64,000 nucleotides of DNA from JAUSIF01 sp040901465 (GCA_040901465.1 JBBDYN010000020.1:1-64000); one strand, 5' to 3'. Counted from the stretch's first letter, positions 35,084 through 45,122 are shown. Translations and numbers: made by a program. Notes: a model not told the origin generated them from the letters alone.

Positions 35084-35683
35084 ATGTCGGCGAGCCACTC
35101 AGTTGCCGCTCGTGAAGCGGTAGAGCGCTGTCTTCGGTGGGGTCAATTGATCGACGGCGCGATACTCCGACCTCTTGAAACCCATGCCGACGCTCGAGGG
35201 TCATTTACGGAATTTTACTCCAACGCGTGGGACAATGGTGCGGTCCCCGCGCAATGGAGTGTGGTGAAGTCAGCGGCCGGCGTGCTACGCGGGATGCACT
35301 TGCATCGGCGTCACGATGAGGGCTTTCTCGTTCTGTACGGACGGGCGAGCGTGGGCCTTCGCGACGTCCGCCCGGGCTCACCGACAGAAGGCGTATCCAA
35401 CCTGTTCGAATTCTCGGGCGACAAGCTGACGTATTTGACTTTTCCGCGAGGCATCGTGCACGGCTGGCATTTTCACGAGCCTTCGATTCACGTTCAATCG
35501 GTTTCGGAAGTCTATTCCACGTATGGCGAAGACGACAATCTAGGTTGTCACTGGTCCGATCCCGATCTGGATATACCGTGGCCGGAGAAGCCGTCGCTGG
35601 TCGCCACGCGGGCGAACGGGTTTTCAAGCCTTGCGGCATTGATGAAAGAAACGCTGCGGCTAGACCCTGACTTCAGATACTGA
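35084..35683 (+). CDS. dTDP-4-dehydrorhamnose 3,5-epimerase-like protein (RmlC family)
   Basis: 199 residues from ATG 35084. The RmlC cupin features are present: DARGSFTEFYSNAW, VVKSAAGVLRGMHLHRRHDEGFLVLYGRASVGLRDVR (active His in GMHLH), then TFPRGIVHGWHFHEPS. No dTDP-rhamnose pathway partners (rmlA, B, D) are present, so it may act on another nucleotide sugar. The 324 bases between the UXS start and this start contain no gene. Confidence 0.85.
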   Translation: MSASHSVAAREAVERCLRWGQLIDGAILRPLETHADARGSFTEFYSNAWDNGAVPAQWSVVKSAAGVLRGMHLHRRHDEGFLVLYGRASVGLRDVRPGSPTEGVSNLFEFSGDKLTYLTFPRGIVHGWHFHEPSIHVQSVSEVYSTYGEDDNLGCHWSDPDLDIPWPEKPSLVATRANGFSSLAALMKETLRLDPDFRY

Positions 35684-35711
35684 TGTTGGGCTGACACGCC
35701 TGGTAAAATCC

Positions 35712-36776
35712 ATGCCGCAAATAGACGCGGTTCTCTGTACCCTTCAATACCAGAAGGAGCACATCGAGCGATTGCGCCGGGCGTTCTATCCGGCGGAGTT
35801 CATCCACCTGCAACGCCGGGACGATGCCGCGCTGCTTGCTGCGCTGGAGCGGATCGACGTGGCGGTGCTAAAGGGCGATCTTGATTCCCGATTTCTGCGG
35901 GCGCGGCAACTTCGCTGGGTACATTGCGATCACGCCGGATTGGAGCGATCGGCTAAACCCGAAGTGCTGGAGAAGGGCTTGCTGGTCACCAGTTCAGCGG
36001 GCCGTTCTGCGCCCGCGCTCGCGGAACACGCAATGTTCTTCATGCTGGCGCTCGCTTACAATTTTCCGGCCTTTTATGCTGCGCAACAGGCACGCCGATG
36101 GGGCGCGGAAAACCAGACGCAACTTCGAGCCCTTCGTGGGCAAACGGTCGGCATTGTCGGCATGGGCCACATCGGCAAGGCGCTCGCGCTCCGTTGCAAG
36201 GCATTCGAAATGCGAATCTTGGGCTATCGTCGCCGCGCTACGCCTTGCCCGGAAGGCGTCGATCAACTCTATTCCGTCGAACGCGGCGATACGCTGCAGC
36301 CGATACTCGAGCAGAGCGATTTCCTGGTCTTGTCGGTTCCCCTCACAAATTCGACGCAAGGGTTGATCGGCGCGCGCGAATTGCGCTGCATGAAGAGCTC
36401 GGCGTTTCTAATCAATATTGCCCGTGGTGCGCTGGTGGACGAAAGCGCATTGTTTGACGCGCTCCGCGCCGGGCGGCTGGCGGGCGCCGGATTGGATACG
36501 TTTGAACTTGAGCCACTTCCGCGCAGCAGCCCGCTATGGAATGCGCCCAGAACAATCATCACACCGCACGTTACGCCGCGGTTGGCGGACCGTGTCGAGC
36601 GGTCCCTGGAAATCATCTGTGAAAACATCCGGCGATACTTGAGCGGAGAGCCGTTGTTGAATCTTTTGACCGAGCGGGAAGTCTACAGTCGCTCGGCACT
36701 CTCCTCGCGCGCGATACGACGAAGCGGCTGGCTCGCGCGGATCGGCGGCCTATTTCGCGGTTCGGCGAGCACCTAG
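35712..36776 (+). CDS. D-isomer-specific 2-hydroxyacid dehydrogenase family protein
   Basis: 354 residues. The NAD-binding turn VGIVGMGHIGKALALR (near residue 150), the catalytic NIARGALVDE region with Arg, the Glu in DTFELEPLP and the His in IITPHVTPRLADRV are all in place. It probably makes or oxidises a hydroxyacid connected with glycan tailoring. Substrate unknown. 28 bases separate it from the RmlC-like gene, so both are likely in one operon. Confidence 0.9.
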   Translation: MPQIDAVLCTLQYQKEHIERLRRAFYPAEFIHLQRRDDAALLAALERIDVAVLKGDLDSRFLRARQLRWVHCDHAGLERSAKPEVLEKGLLVTSSAGRSAPALAEHAMFFMLALAYNFPAFYAAQQARRWGAENQTQLRALRGQTVGIVGMGHIGKALALRCKAFEMRILGYRRRATPCPEGVDQLYSVERGDTLQPILEQSDFLVLSVPLTNSTQGLIGARELRCMKSSAFLINIARGALVDESALFDALRAGRLAGAGLDTFELEPLPRSSPLWNAPRTIITPHVTPRLADRVERSLEIICENIRRYLSGEPLLNLLTEREVYSRSALSSRAIRRSGWLARIGGLFRGSAST

Positions 36777-36807
36777 TCTTGCGTCCGAATCAGTCGGATC
36801 GCGGTGC

Positions 36808-38163
36808 TCAATTTGAGCCTGCGTGCTGCGCCGCGAGTTTTTTCAGGCGGTCGCGCATCCAATCGGCCGCTTCAGATACTCGAACGGATTTTAATTTAGT
36901 TTTGTGAATGTTCGGCTTCCGATTCAGCCGCAGACAATATTCCAAGTTGTAATTTAGCTCGAAACAGGCCCGATCAATGTTGTCGGATATGCTGCCCGGC
37001 ATCATGATCCTCGCGCTTCCGCCCTTGGAAGTCAGACGCGATTGTTTCAAGTTGAGGTGCATGTGGCCGGCCCCTCCTCCGTAGCAATCAAAGCGCATGA
37101 CTTCATCGTCGAACACATAGACCGAAGCGGCGGGACCGGGCCCGAACTTCGGCCCGACCCAATAGACCTCGACGCGGATATCGCGCTGAACGTACAAAAT
37201 CTCAAGTTCGCTGATGTGGGAGCTGGCGGATCGGGGAGGTTCCTTGCCGTGGTAACGAATGCGACGCTTCAGCCAGGCGGGGAGCCTGGAGAATGTCTTC
37301 TCGGGCCTTTTGGCGGCGGCCCAAATGCGCTGAACAATCGCGGATGAGTTGCCGCTCGGAGAGCCGGCAGGTTCGCGGGCAAGACGCGCACGGTCGCGAA
37401 TGATGGCATCGCGCACGCGTTCTTCAAATTCCGATACCCAGGTCGGATCGCCGATCTTCGCGTGCCAATGCCTCAGTTCCACGAGCCGCGCTTCGGTCGA
37501 CAACCCGGGGTGATTGCCCCGTTTGAAATAGAGGATCGTAGGCCACGTGCTGGTTGCGGTTCGACATGCGGAGTGGGTGAGGAACTGCTCCCACATATAT
37601 CGATCCGTGGGCTTGCCTGCGGGTGTCCGGCGCCATCCGTACGGCAGCCGACGGTACACACTCAACGTATGACCGACGACCGAGAGTGGCATAAGCCGAT
37701 GCACATCCAATACGCGGCTCCGATCCCCCGGATCATTAATGTCGAGCGCGTGTTCAAATGACAAGCTTCCGTCGGGCTTTATCTCAAAGCGGAGCGTATG
37801 AGCAAAATCGGCGTCGACCAGTAATCGCGACAGGCTCGCAACATGATCTGCGAGCATGAGATCGCGATCCGTGAGATAGCAGACGATTTCGCCGCGCGCT
37901 TCCGCCAGCGCAACGTGACGGTAGGGCTCACCGCGGCGCGTATCCTTGGGATGATCGAAGAAGCGCACCCGGCCATCCCGACGCATGAGGTCCGAAATGA
38001 TTTCGCGGGTCTCTTCGGATACGCCGTCGCCGATGATGAAGACTTCCAAGTCCTGGACGGTCTGAGTTAGGATGCTGCCAACCGAAAAGGGAAGCAGCGG
38101 ACCCCGGTCGCCGGTGGTTGGCACGATGACGGTGGCGCGCAGGGACGCGGACTCGCTCGACAT
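36808..38163 (-). CDS. Glycosyltransferase family 2
   Basis: 451 residues. GT-A fold: ATVIVPTTGDRGPLLPFSVGSILTQTVQDLEVFIIGDGVSEET at the start, then the acceptor/metal region with GEIVCYLTDRD (a DxD variant, DRD, near residue 97). The C-terminal 150 residues are a separate unknown domain with strands (HISELEILYVQRDIRVEVYWVGPKFGPGPAASVYVFDDEVMRFDCYG). It overlaps nothing but abuts the oxidoreductase gene 3 bases upstream. Confidence 0.88.
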   Translation of the reverse strand: MSSESASLRATVIVPTTGDRGPLLPFSVGSILTQTVQDLEVFIIGDGVSEETREIISDLMRRDGRVRFFDHPKDTRRGEPYRHVALAEARGEIVCYLTDRDLMLADHVASLSRLLVDADFAHTLRFEIKPDGSLSFEHALDINDPGDRSRVLDVHRLMPLSVVGHTLSVYRRLPYGWRRTPAGKPTDRYMWEQFLTHSACRTATSTWPTILYFKRGNHPGLSTEARLVELRHWHAKIGDPTWVSEFEERVRDAIIRDRARLAREPAGSPSGNSSAIVQRIWAAAKRPEKTFSRLPAWLKRRIRYHGKEPPRSASSHISELEILYVQRDIRVEVYWVGPKFGPGPAASVYVFDDEVMRFDCYGGGAGHMHLNLKQSRLTSKGGSARIMMPGSISDNIDRACFELNYNLEYCLRLNRKPNIHKTKLKSVRVSEAADWMRDRLKKLAAQHAGSN

Positions 38164-38166
38164 CGG

Positions 38167-39102
38167 CTAGATTTCCGCCAAGCGTCGCAATGCGGCGACG
38201 GCGTTCACCACGGCGAGACCTTCGTGCGCATCGGTCGGCGGCGGCGGGCCGCCACGCAGATACTGGACGAAGACCGTCAGTTCGCGGATAAGCGCCGATT
38301 CGCCGCTAATAGGCCGGCGCTCGATCAACGGCGTCCGATCAGGCGTCGCGGTCGAGCGCAAGATTTCTATGTAGCGGCTTTCCGCTGAGGGCAGCACCGC
38401 CACGCCATCTTCACAGTGCAACCGGACCTCCCGGTGCTTTTCTCGATAGCGTGTCGACGAGTTCAATGAGAACCAGGGCGTGTCACCGAGCATGGCGGTG
38501 ATGGAGACGGGCTTGTCGGCAATGATTTCGACCGCCGCGCTTCTGGGCGCAGGGATCTTACCGAGTATGGCGAGCGCAATCGTAAGATCGTGCGGCACCA
38601 GGGTCCAAATGCTGTCGGTGTCCTGTCGCGGGCTCGTCCAGTTCGTGCGTTCCGTCCGCAAAGCCAGCACCGGGCCCAGCTGCTGCGAGCGTGCGATTTC
38701 TGCCAACTCCTGTATGCCGCAATGATAGCGCCAAATGTGCATGACGAACAGGCGATCCGAGGCGCGGTTCACAAGGCGTGCAGCGCTCGCGGGGTCCGTC
38801 GTCAGCGGCTTCTCGCAAAAGATCGGAACGCCGCGATCGAGCAGCGCCTCAACCACCGCGGCATGTGTGGTGGCCGGCGTGGCGGCGATGATACCCTCGA
38901 CGGGTGGCAGACGGGAAATGTCGTTGACGATCTCCGCCGGCCCGAGCGTTGCCGCTAGCTGGCGATTTTCGGGGTTGGGTTCAACGACGACTACTCGGCA
39001 TCGGAGCGACAGCAGATCGCGGAGAATGTTGCGGCCCCAGCGACCGCATCCGACCAAACCCACAGCGACCGGATCGTGGCCTGACTTCTCTTGCGCCGTC
39101 AT
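38167..39102 (-). CDS. Gfo/Idh/MocA-family oxidoreductase
   Basis: 311 residues. Rossmann motif GLVGCGRWGRNILRDLL near residue 16, the substrate-lysine motif FCEKPLTTDPASA (EKP) near residue 95 and the dimer/substrate helix HDLTIALAILGKIP later. ATG 39102 (MTAQEKSGHD) is chosen over an open upstream frame. Such enzymes oxidise or reduce nucleotide-sugar hydroxyls. It ends three bases before the family 2 glycosyltransferase, so they are coupled. Confidence 0.9.
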   Translation of the reverse strand: MTAQEKSGHDPVAVGLVGCGRWGRNILRDLLSLRCRVVVVEPNPENRQLAATLGPAEIVNDISRLPPVEGIIAATPATTHAAVVEALLDRGVPIFCEKPLTTDPASAARLVNRASDRLFVMHIWRYHCGIQELAEIARSQQLGPVLALRTERTNWTSPRQDTDSIWTLVPHDLTIALAILGKIPAPRSAAVEIIADKPVSITAMLGDTPWFSLNSSTRYREKHREVRLHCEDGVAVLPSAESRYIEILRSTATPDRTPLIERRPISGESALIRELTVFVQYLRGGPPPPTDAHEGLAVVNAVAALRRLAEI

Positions 39103-39460
39103 GCCGTCCAACGAGCGAGTCTTCTGCGAGTTGCCAAGGACCAGCAAAACAATCGCACATCGGCAGGATGGGCACCACACTAAAGTTGCCGCAAGCGCCC
39201 TCGGCCGGCTTGATGATTTCGCGGTGCGCCGGTGCGAGGACTGCGCGACCGCCGGCGCCAAATCGCAAGCCGGCATTGATCGGATGGCCTCCAGTTCGCG
39301 CCGTATACAATCGCACGATTACGAGGTAAGAGGCTCGCCGTTCAACATCGTTGAAGTCGAGGCTTGCGGATTGCTCGGGCAAAGCCGGACTCGACGTCGA
39401 TAACTTCCAGCCACGTATGAGCCGTGGCGGTCCCGAGAATGAAGATCGGCAAATATCTCG

Positions 39461-40468
39461 ATGCGCTTCCTCGTCACCGGGACCGCGGGCTTCATCGGGT
39501 TTCATCTGGCAAAGCGGCTTCTCGCCGACGGCCACGTCGTATTCGGCGTCGACGGACTGACGCCCTATTACGACGTCACGCTGAAAAAGCGGCGCCACGA
39601 ATTGTTGTCGCAGTCGAACCGGTTCACGGCGCATGTCGCGATGCTGGAGGACGAGCGGCGGCTCGCGTCGATCGCGGAGAGCGCAATGCCCGACGTCGTC
39701 GTGCATCTCGCGGCGCAGGCGGGCGTGCGCTACAGCCTCGAAAATCCGCGCGCATATATCGACTCCAATATCATAGGCACGCTGAACGTCCTCGAAATCG
39801 TGCGGGGAACTCCGCCGAAGCATCTGATCGTGGGGTCCACGAGCTCGGTCTATGGCGGCAATCGCAAGATGCCGTTCCGCGAAACGGACTTCGCCGAGCA
39901 TCCGCTGACACTCTATGCCGCGAGCAAGCGGGCGACCGAGTTGATGGCGCACAACTACGCGCATCTGTGGGAAATCCCGACAACGGTGCTGCGCTTCTTC
40001 ACGGTCTACGGCCCTTGGGGCCGGCCCGACATGGCGCTGTTCAAATTCGTCGATGCGATCCTGAACGGCCGGCCGATCGACGTCTATGGCGAAGGGCGCA
40101 TGTCGCGCGACTTCACCTATGTAGACGACCTCGTCGAAGCGATCGTGCGGCTCGTGCCGTGCGTCCCGGCGCGCGACAACGCGGAGGAAAGCGACGCATT
40201 GGATTCCTTGAGTCCGGCCGCGCCCTACCGCGTGGTCAATATCGGCCGGGGCGCGCCGGTCGAATTGCTCGATTTCATCGAGGCGATCGAAAACGAGCTC
40301 GGCAATAAGGCCGTGCGCAATCTCCTGCCGATGCAGCCGGGCGACGTCGCGGACACGTTTGCGAACAGCGATCTGCTGGAGCGATTGACCGGCTATCGGC
40401 CGGCCACGCCGATCGCCGAGGGCGTCGCGGCGTTCGTGGAGTGGTACAAATCGTACTTCAAGGCATAG
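39461..40468 (+). CDS. UDP-glucuronate 4-epimerase
   Basis: 335 residues, extended SDR. NAD-binding GTAGFIGFHLAKRLL, GVDGLTPYYDVTLKKRRHELL, HLAAQAGVRYSLENPRAYIDSN, active-site Tyr-Lys in LYAASKRATELMAHNYAHLW and RFFTVYGPWGRPDMALFKF match the epimerase that forms UDP-galacturonate. The family members are used for capsules and LPS. Confidence 0.94.
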   Translation: MRFLVTGTAGFIGFHLAKRLLADGHVVFGVDGLTPYYDVTLKKRRHELLSQSNRFTAHVAMLEDERRLASIAESAMPDVVVHLAAQAGVRYSLENPRAYIDSNIIGTLNVLEIVRGTPPKHLIVGSTSSVYGGNRKMPFRETDFAEHPLTLYAASKRATELMAHNYAHLWEIPTTVLRFFTVYGPWGRPDMALFKFVDAILNGRPIDVYGEGRMSRDFTYVDDLVEAIVRLVPCVPARDNAEESDALDSLSPAAPYRVVNIGRGAPVELLDFIEAIENELGNKAVRNLLPMQPGDVADTFANSDLLERLTGYRPATPIAEGVAAFVEWYKSYFKA

Positions 40469-40495
40469 GCGTCGCCCGTTCGACGCGCCTTCGCG

Positions 40496-41284
40496 CTAGC
40501 GAGTGAATTGCCGCATCTTGTCGTCCAGGAAGTACATTTCGAACGCCCCCCGCTCGGCGGGAATTTCACGCACGCCGAGATCGGGATAGAGGGTGCGCCA
40601 TTGCACCCTTAGCTGGCGGTGGTCGGGGTGATCGGCATCGACGACGAAAATGTGCGCGCCTGGCGCGAGTTTCGGCATCAGTTCGGGCCCGGCTGGATAG
40701 AAGGTAAATTTGCCAACACGCGTGCGCGGGCCGGCAACCAGCAGCATATCCGCCTGCGGCGGCAACGCGGCGCCCTGCAAATCGTACCAGTGGAAAGTCG
40801 CGTCATACTCGGGGTAGTTACGCTCGGTGAGCGGTGCGTTGATAATTGTAGCAAGCCGGTCGAGCCCGCGTCGCTTCAGCTCATAGGACGTTTCCTCGGC
40901 CAGCTGAGGATGCTCCTCGATGCTGTAAATATGCCCGCCGCCGCCAATTTTTTCGAGCGCTGAGGCAATGACAACGGTGGACGTGCCGCAGCCGCATTCG
41001 ATGATGGTGCGTGGCGCTTCGCGCTGGATATGTAGGACGATGTGCAGCAGCAGGTCGGGCGATATTTCCGCCCCTCGTATGATCGGCAGCCAATCCTTGC
41101 CGTCCATGATTCGGTATAGCGCCATCAGCGAGGACGTGTGCGGCCGGCGCAACTGCGCGGGGTCCCGCATGATCCGAGCCTCGAAATCGCGCAGCTTTTT
41201 TTGGATTCGGTCTTGAATCGAGTACAGCACCCCCACGATCAGCACGAGCATAAGCAGGCATGCCGCGAGCAGGAATTCGATCAT
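40496..41284 (-). CDS. Membrane-anchored class I SAM methyltransferase
   Basis: 262 residues. The N-terminal 20 residues are a membrane segment (FLLAACLLMLVLIVGVLY). The rest is a Rossmann-like methyltransferase: TIIECGCGTSTVVIASAL (motif I) near residue 95, HIYSIEEHPQLAEETSYELKR (acidic end of strand 2), and LLVAGPRTRVGKFTFYPAGPELM. The ATG overlaps the stop of the GT8 gene upstream (41281-41284). Possible target: a membrane-linked glycan intermediate. Confidence 0.85.
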   Translation of the reverse strand: MIEFLLAACLLMLVLIVGVLYSIQDRIQKKLRDFEARIMRDPAQLRRPHTSSLMALYRIMDGKDWLPIIRGAEISPDLLLHIVLHIQREAPRTIIECGCGTSTVVIASALEKIGGGGHIYSIEEHPQLAEETSYELKRRGLDRLATIINAPLTERNYPEYDATFHWYDLQGAALPPQADMLLVAGPRTRVGKFTFYPAGPELMPKLAPGAHIFVVDADHPDHRQLRVQWRTLYPDLGVREIPAERGAFEMYFLDDKMRQFTR

Positions 41285-42153
41285 GTCGAAGGATCAGCCG
41301 GATCGAACAGCGCGAGTCCGGCGCGGTGCGGGCGCATTGCGTCTACATAGCGGCCGTAGAGTCCGGCGCGGGGATGCACGGAGTTCCGGTGCCAAGGCTT
41401 GTCGCCGCTGTTCTTGTAGTGAATGACGATGGGGCTCCGGTGCGCGGCATCGATCTCGTCCTGGGAATAGGCGGAGGCCCGATCGCGGAGGCGATAGTAG
41501 TCCTCCATGTAGTTCCATTTCGGGTGGAGCCGCAACCACTCGTCGCCGAAAATCAAATTCAACACTTGCTGATCATGCGTATGAAGCGCATCGGAATGAG
41601 CCAGCAAGAAGTTGTACGCGACCTCGGAGATCCGCCGCTTGCGCCATTCGCGCAGATCGACGAGCATGAAGCCGCTGTTGAATTGATGATAGTGATCGCG
41701 CGTAATATTTGCGACCGCCGCGACCGGCCTTGAAAGGTTCATCGTCAGCAGTTCATCCATCCGGCCGGAAACGATGATGTCCGCGTCGATTGTGACGATG
41801 CGGTCAAGATTCGCAGGGAGTAGCCGGTCCACGAACGCCTTTACATACGCAATCGGCGACATCGAGCTGCGGGTGCTGAGATAGTTGCGGCGCCTGCGCG
41901 TATGAAACAAAGCGAACGGATAAGGGGAGATCTGGACGATATTGACCCGGACTCCGGTGGCCACCGCAACGCGTTCGATATAGGCAATGTCGTCGGGCGT
42001 CAGATCGTATTGCAGGATGAAGACATCGGCAGGAACATCCTGATTGTGATCGCGAAGCGAAGCGATCATCGCCGACCAGGGCACCACGTAGTTGCGGTCG
42101 ATGGCAGAGACGAGTCGCAACGTCCCTGGGTTGGCTTGATCGAGCGAACTCAT
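41281..42153 (-). CDS. Glycosyltransferase family 8
   Basis: 290 residues. Family 8 marks: LVSAIDRNYVVPWSAMIASLRDHN, YVKAFVDRLLPANLDRIVTIDADIIVSGRMDEL (DxD as DAD), FNSGFMLVDLREWRKR and HYKNSGDKPWHRNS, all in order. Retaining GT-A enzymes of this family transfer galactose or glucose from UDP sugars to LPS. It overlaps the methyltransferase gene by four bases. Confidence 0.93.
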   Translation of the reverse strand: MSSLDQANPGTLRLVSAIDRNYVVPWSAMIASLRDHNQDVPADVFILQYDLTPDDIAYIERVAVATGVRVNIVQISPYPFALFHTRRRRNYLSTRSSMSPIAYVKAFVDRLLPANLDRIVTIDADIIVSGRMDELLTMNLSRPVAAVANITRDHYHQFNSGFMLVDLREWRKRRISEVAYNFLLAHSDALHTHDQQVLNLIFGDEWLRLHPKWNYMEDYYRLRDRASAYSQDEIDAAHRSPIVIHYKNSGDKPWHRNSVHPRAGLYGRYVDAMRPHRAGLALFDPADPST

Positions 42154-42390
42154 TACACTCCCCTCGCGATAGTCATCATATTATCGATTTATCGCCGGGC
42201 AACTCGCTCGTGCGCGCGAACGGCGCTCCGGATCCGGCTTTCGAGGAGCGCCGTTCTCCTGAAACGGCGGGGAACAAGTCCGGCCGCGTTCCAGCAAAAT
42301 CTTGTCGTTGCGCGAGGGCCTGCCACACCGGCCATTGGCTGTGGTAGCCTGCCGCGACAGCCCGCAATAGCGCGAATTCGGGGAGCGGAT

Positions 42391-44151
42391 ATGGGGGCCT
42401 TACAGCATCCCGTGAATCGAAATGACGATTTTTCGTTGGCTCGCGACGGATTCGGCGGTCCCATCAGGTTGTTTACCCCCGACCAATGCGCATTGATCGT
42501 ACGCCACTGGAATCACGTCAAACGCGAGCCCCCCACGGATTGGCGCAAGGCGTGGGCCGCCGTTGACAGGCTGTTCTTCGACCTGGCGACGCGCCCTTTG
42601 TTGCTATCGCTGTTGCGGGAGGCGCTCGGGAACGACATCATCCTTTGGGGTACCGGCGTGGTGGAGCGGCCCCCAGGCAGGGTGCATGAGTGGCACACGG
42701 ACATCGAAAGCTCGGTGGGCGATAAGTTCGTGTCGGTCTGGGTCGGGCTTCAGAATACCAGCCGAGTATCGGCGCTGAAGCTCATTGCCGGATCGCACAA
42801 GTTCAGCAAACCGATCCAGCAGGCGGCATTTGATCGCGGGGCGAAGCGCGGCACTTTCGCGGACGAAGATGTGCTTGCGTGGGCGCGCGAATACGATCCA
42901 TCGGCGAGGTTTGTGCAGCCGGAGACCGCGGACGGCGAGGCAATCCTGTTCGATGGGCGGCTGTGGCACGCGTCGAAGAACACCCGAGCGAACGGAACCC
43001 GGCTCGCACTACTTCTGCAATACGCTGCCGCCGATCAGAGAGTCCCGCGACCGGATACCAGACAGATCGAGTGGCCGTTTCGATTTCTTGCCGAACCGCT
43101 GCCGGTGGTCGTCGTCAGCGGCAAGGCAGAGGGGAAGCAGGAACACATCGTCCCCGTGCCGGCGCCGGGTCGGAACAGCCGAAATCCGATCGCTTCCGTG
43201 AGCGAGCCGCTGGTGCTTCCGCTTGCAGACGACCCGGCGAAAGGCATGCGCCGACACGACATCATGCGCGGTTGGACGCCGAATGCGTCATTCATGAGTG
43301 CGCACGTGAGCGTGTTGAGCCCGGGGCGCTCGCCGCATCCACCGCACGTGCACGTGGAGGAAGAAGTCCTGATCGTGCTGGACGGCGACGCCGAAATCCT
43401 ACTCGGCGACAGCCCGGATCCGGCGCAGGCGAGGGTGGAGCGGGTGCGGGCGGGCACGTTCGCCTACTATCCAAGCTATCAATACCACACAATTCGAAAC
43501 GCCAGCGCCACGCCCATCACATATCTGATGTTCAAGTGGTACGGGCCGCCCGCGGAAATCGAGGGGCAGTCGCAGACGGGGTTGTTCCGGTTCAGCGAAC
43601 TGCTGACTTCGCCGCCCGCCAAGGCCAAACAGTCGGAACGTTTCTTCGAACGTCCGACCGGCTATCTTGGGAAGCTGCAGGCGCATGTCACCGTCCTGCA
43701 GCCGGGAGCGGGCTACGCGCCGCATGCGGACAAACACGACGTCGCAATCATCGTGTTGTCGGGACAGGTGAAGGCCGCGGATGGCACCCTCAAGCCGCAT
43801 GGCGTCTTTTACTTCCCTGCCGGCGTCATGCACGGCATGGAAAATGTCGGTAAGGACACTGCGCGGTACTTGGTGTTTGAGTTTCACTCGCCGGCGCCGG
43901 AGTTCGCCCGAACATTCGATGTACAATTGGCGCGTGGCGCTCAACCGGTCGCACGGAAGCCGAAACAGCAGAAGCAAGGAAAGCGGACGCCGGGGCGCTT
44001 CCTGGAGTCCGGCTTGCGCTGGCTGGTTTCGCCGCTGACGCGCAAGATCGAGCGTGCGGTCGACCGACGCCTGCGGCACCATTTCGGGGACGACCTCGAC
44101 GAGCTTCGCCGGCTACGGGGGCAGTTCAAAGGCAAGCCGGGGAGCCGGTAA
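42391..44151 (+). CDS. Fusion of phytanoyl-CoA dioxygenase-like and two cupin domains
   Basis: 586 residues from ATG 42391 (GGGGAGCGG site just upstream). Residues 10-215 form a PhyH-type 2-oxoglutarate/iron dioxygenase: the HxD ligands are H102 and D104 in EWHTDIE, the distal His is H193 in LWHASKNT, with a following Arg for 2-oxoglutarate. Residues about 295-385 form a cupin with a good motif 1 (H319, H321, E325, G332). A second cupin follows at about 420-520 (HADKHDVAIIVLSGQV), then a basic helical tail. Three domains in one chain is unusual. Substrate unknown; sugar or lipid hydroxylation is possible. Confidence 0.82.
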   Translation: MGALQHPVNRNDDFSLARDGFGGPIRLFTPDQCALIVRHWNHVKREPPTDWRKAWAAVDRLFFDLATRPLLLSLLREALGNDIILWGTGVVERPPGRVHEWHTDIESSVGDKFVSVWVGLQNTSRVSALKLIAGSHKFSKPIQQAAFDRGAKRGTFADEDVLAWAREYDPSARFVQPETADGEAILFDGRLWHASKNTRANGTRLALLLQYAAADQRVPRPDTRQIEWPFRFLAEPLPVVVVSGKAEGKQEHIVPVPAPGRNSRNPIASVSEPLVLPLADDPAKGMRRHDIMRGWTPNASFMSAHVSVLSPGRSPHPPHVHVEEEVLIVLDGDAEILLGDSPDPAQARVERVRAGTFAYYPSYQYHTIRNASATPITYLMFKWYGPPAEIEGQSQTGLFRFSELLTSPPAKAKQSERFFERPTGYLGKLQAHVTVLQPGAGYAPHADKHDVAIIVLSGQVKAADGTLKPHGVFYFPAGVMHGMENVGKDTARYLVFEFHSPAPEFARTFDVQLARGAQPVARKPKQQKQGKRTPGRFLESGLRWLVSPLTRKIERAVDRRLRHHFGDDLDELRRLRGQFKGKPGSR

Positions 44152-44192
44152 AGCGACCGCTGGTGCTGCATTCCTGGACCTCTGACCGTTCA

Positions 44193-45038
44193 ATGAAGAC
44201 AAAAGTCATCTACATCGTCGGCTCCGCGCATAGCGGCAGCACGCTGCTCGATCTCATTCTCGGATCACATTCTCGCATTGAAAGCGTGGGAGAAGTGAAC
44301 GAGAGAGTCGGGCAAATCCTCTCGGGCGCGCTCGCGACATTGGACCCCATCGACCAAGCATGTACTTGTGGCGCCAAGTTTCTGGACTGTCCGCATTGGA
44401 CGCCGATATTTGATCGCATTCGCAGTCGCGGGATGCGCGAGCGGGACTTCTTGCAGAATCCGCTATTGGCGAAGAGAGACAACGAGATTTTCGTTGAAGA
44501 AGTGCTGCGGCAGTCGTGCAAGCAGGTCTATTTAGAGAGCACGAAGTCGATCGAACGCCTGACGCAATTCAGGCAAAGCCCGTCCTTTGATCTGTATGTA
44601 CTGCATATCGTGCGGGATGGCCGCGCCGTTGCCTATAGCAACGTGCGGAAAGGGCGAGAACTCTACACTTATGCTGCAAGATGGATAAACAAGAATCTCG
44701 CATTGCTCGAACATCGCAACGCTTTCCTCGGACGCTGGATGACAATCAAGTACGAGCGTCTGGTAACGCGTCCGGCTGAAGAAATCCGACAGATCATGAA
44801 TTTCGTCGAAGAGGAGTTTGAGGAAGGGCAATTGGATTATGCGCGTGCAATTCATCATAACATCGATGGAAACTTTATGAGACTTGGGGCCGTCTCGGAA
44901 ATCGTTGCTGATACCAGGTACCTTTCTGGCTTGCGGCCGATGCAGTGGGCGATGGTGACGACCTATGCCTTCAATGCCTTGACAAGGTTCGGCTATCCTT
45001 TGTCAAAGCGGCAAACGCGGTCGCTATTCGATTCCTAG
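44193..45038 (+). CDS. Sulfotransferase (PAPS-dependent)
   Basis: 281 residues. The 5'-phosphosulfate loop GSAHSGSTLLDLILGSHSRIESVGE lies at residues 10-30, and the 3'-phosphate motif VLHIVRDGRAVAYSNVRKG near residue 140. Sulfotransfer from PAPS is established for the fold; the acceptor here is unknown. The base composition is clearly lower in GC than the neighbours, and a degenerate copy of its last 170 residues lies at 52353-52856. Together with cysD-cysNC it supports a sulfated glycan. Confidence 0.9.
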   Translation: MKTKVIYIVGSAHSGSTLLDLILGSHSRIESVGEVNERVGQILSGALATLDPIDQACTCGAKFLDCPHWTPIFDRIRSRGMRERDFLQNPLLAKRDNEIFVEEVLRQSCKQVYLESTKSIERLTQFRQSPSFDLYVLHIVRDGRAVAYSNVRKGRELYTYAARWINKNLALLEHRNAFLGRWMTIKYERLVTRPAEEIRQIMNFVEEEFEEGQLDYARAIHHNIDGNFMRLGAVSEIVADTRYLSGLRPMQWAMVTTYAFNALTRFGYPLSKRQTRSLFDS

Positions 45039-45122
45039 TCGGCGGGGCGCGCAACGTAGCCGCGCGGCCGGATGCGATGCGTATTGTTGGTCATGAATTA
45101 CGGTCTCCGATCAGCCCCATAT

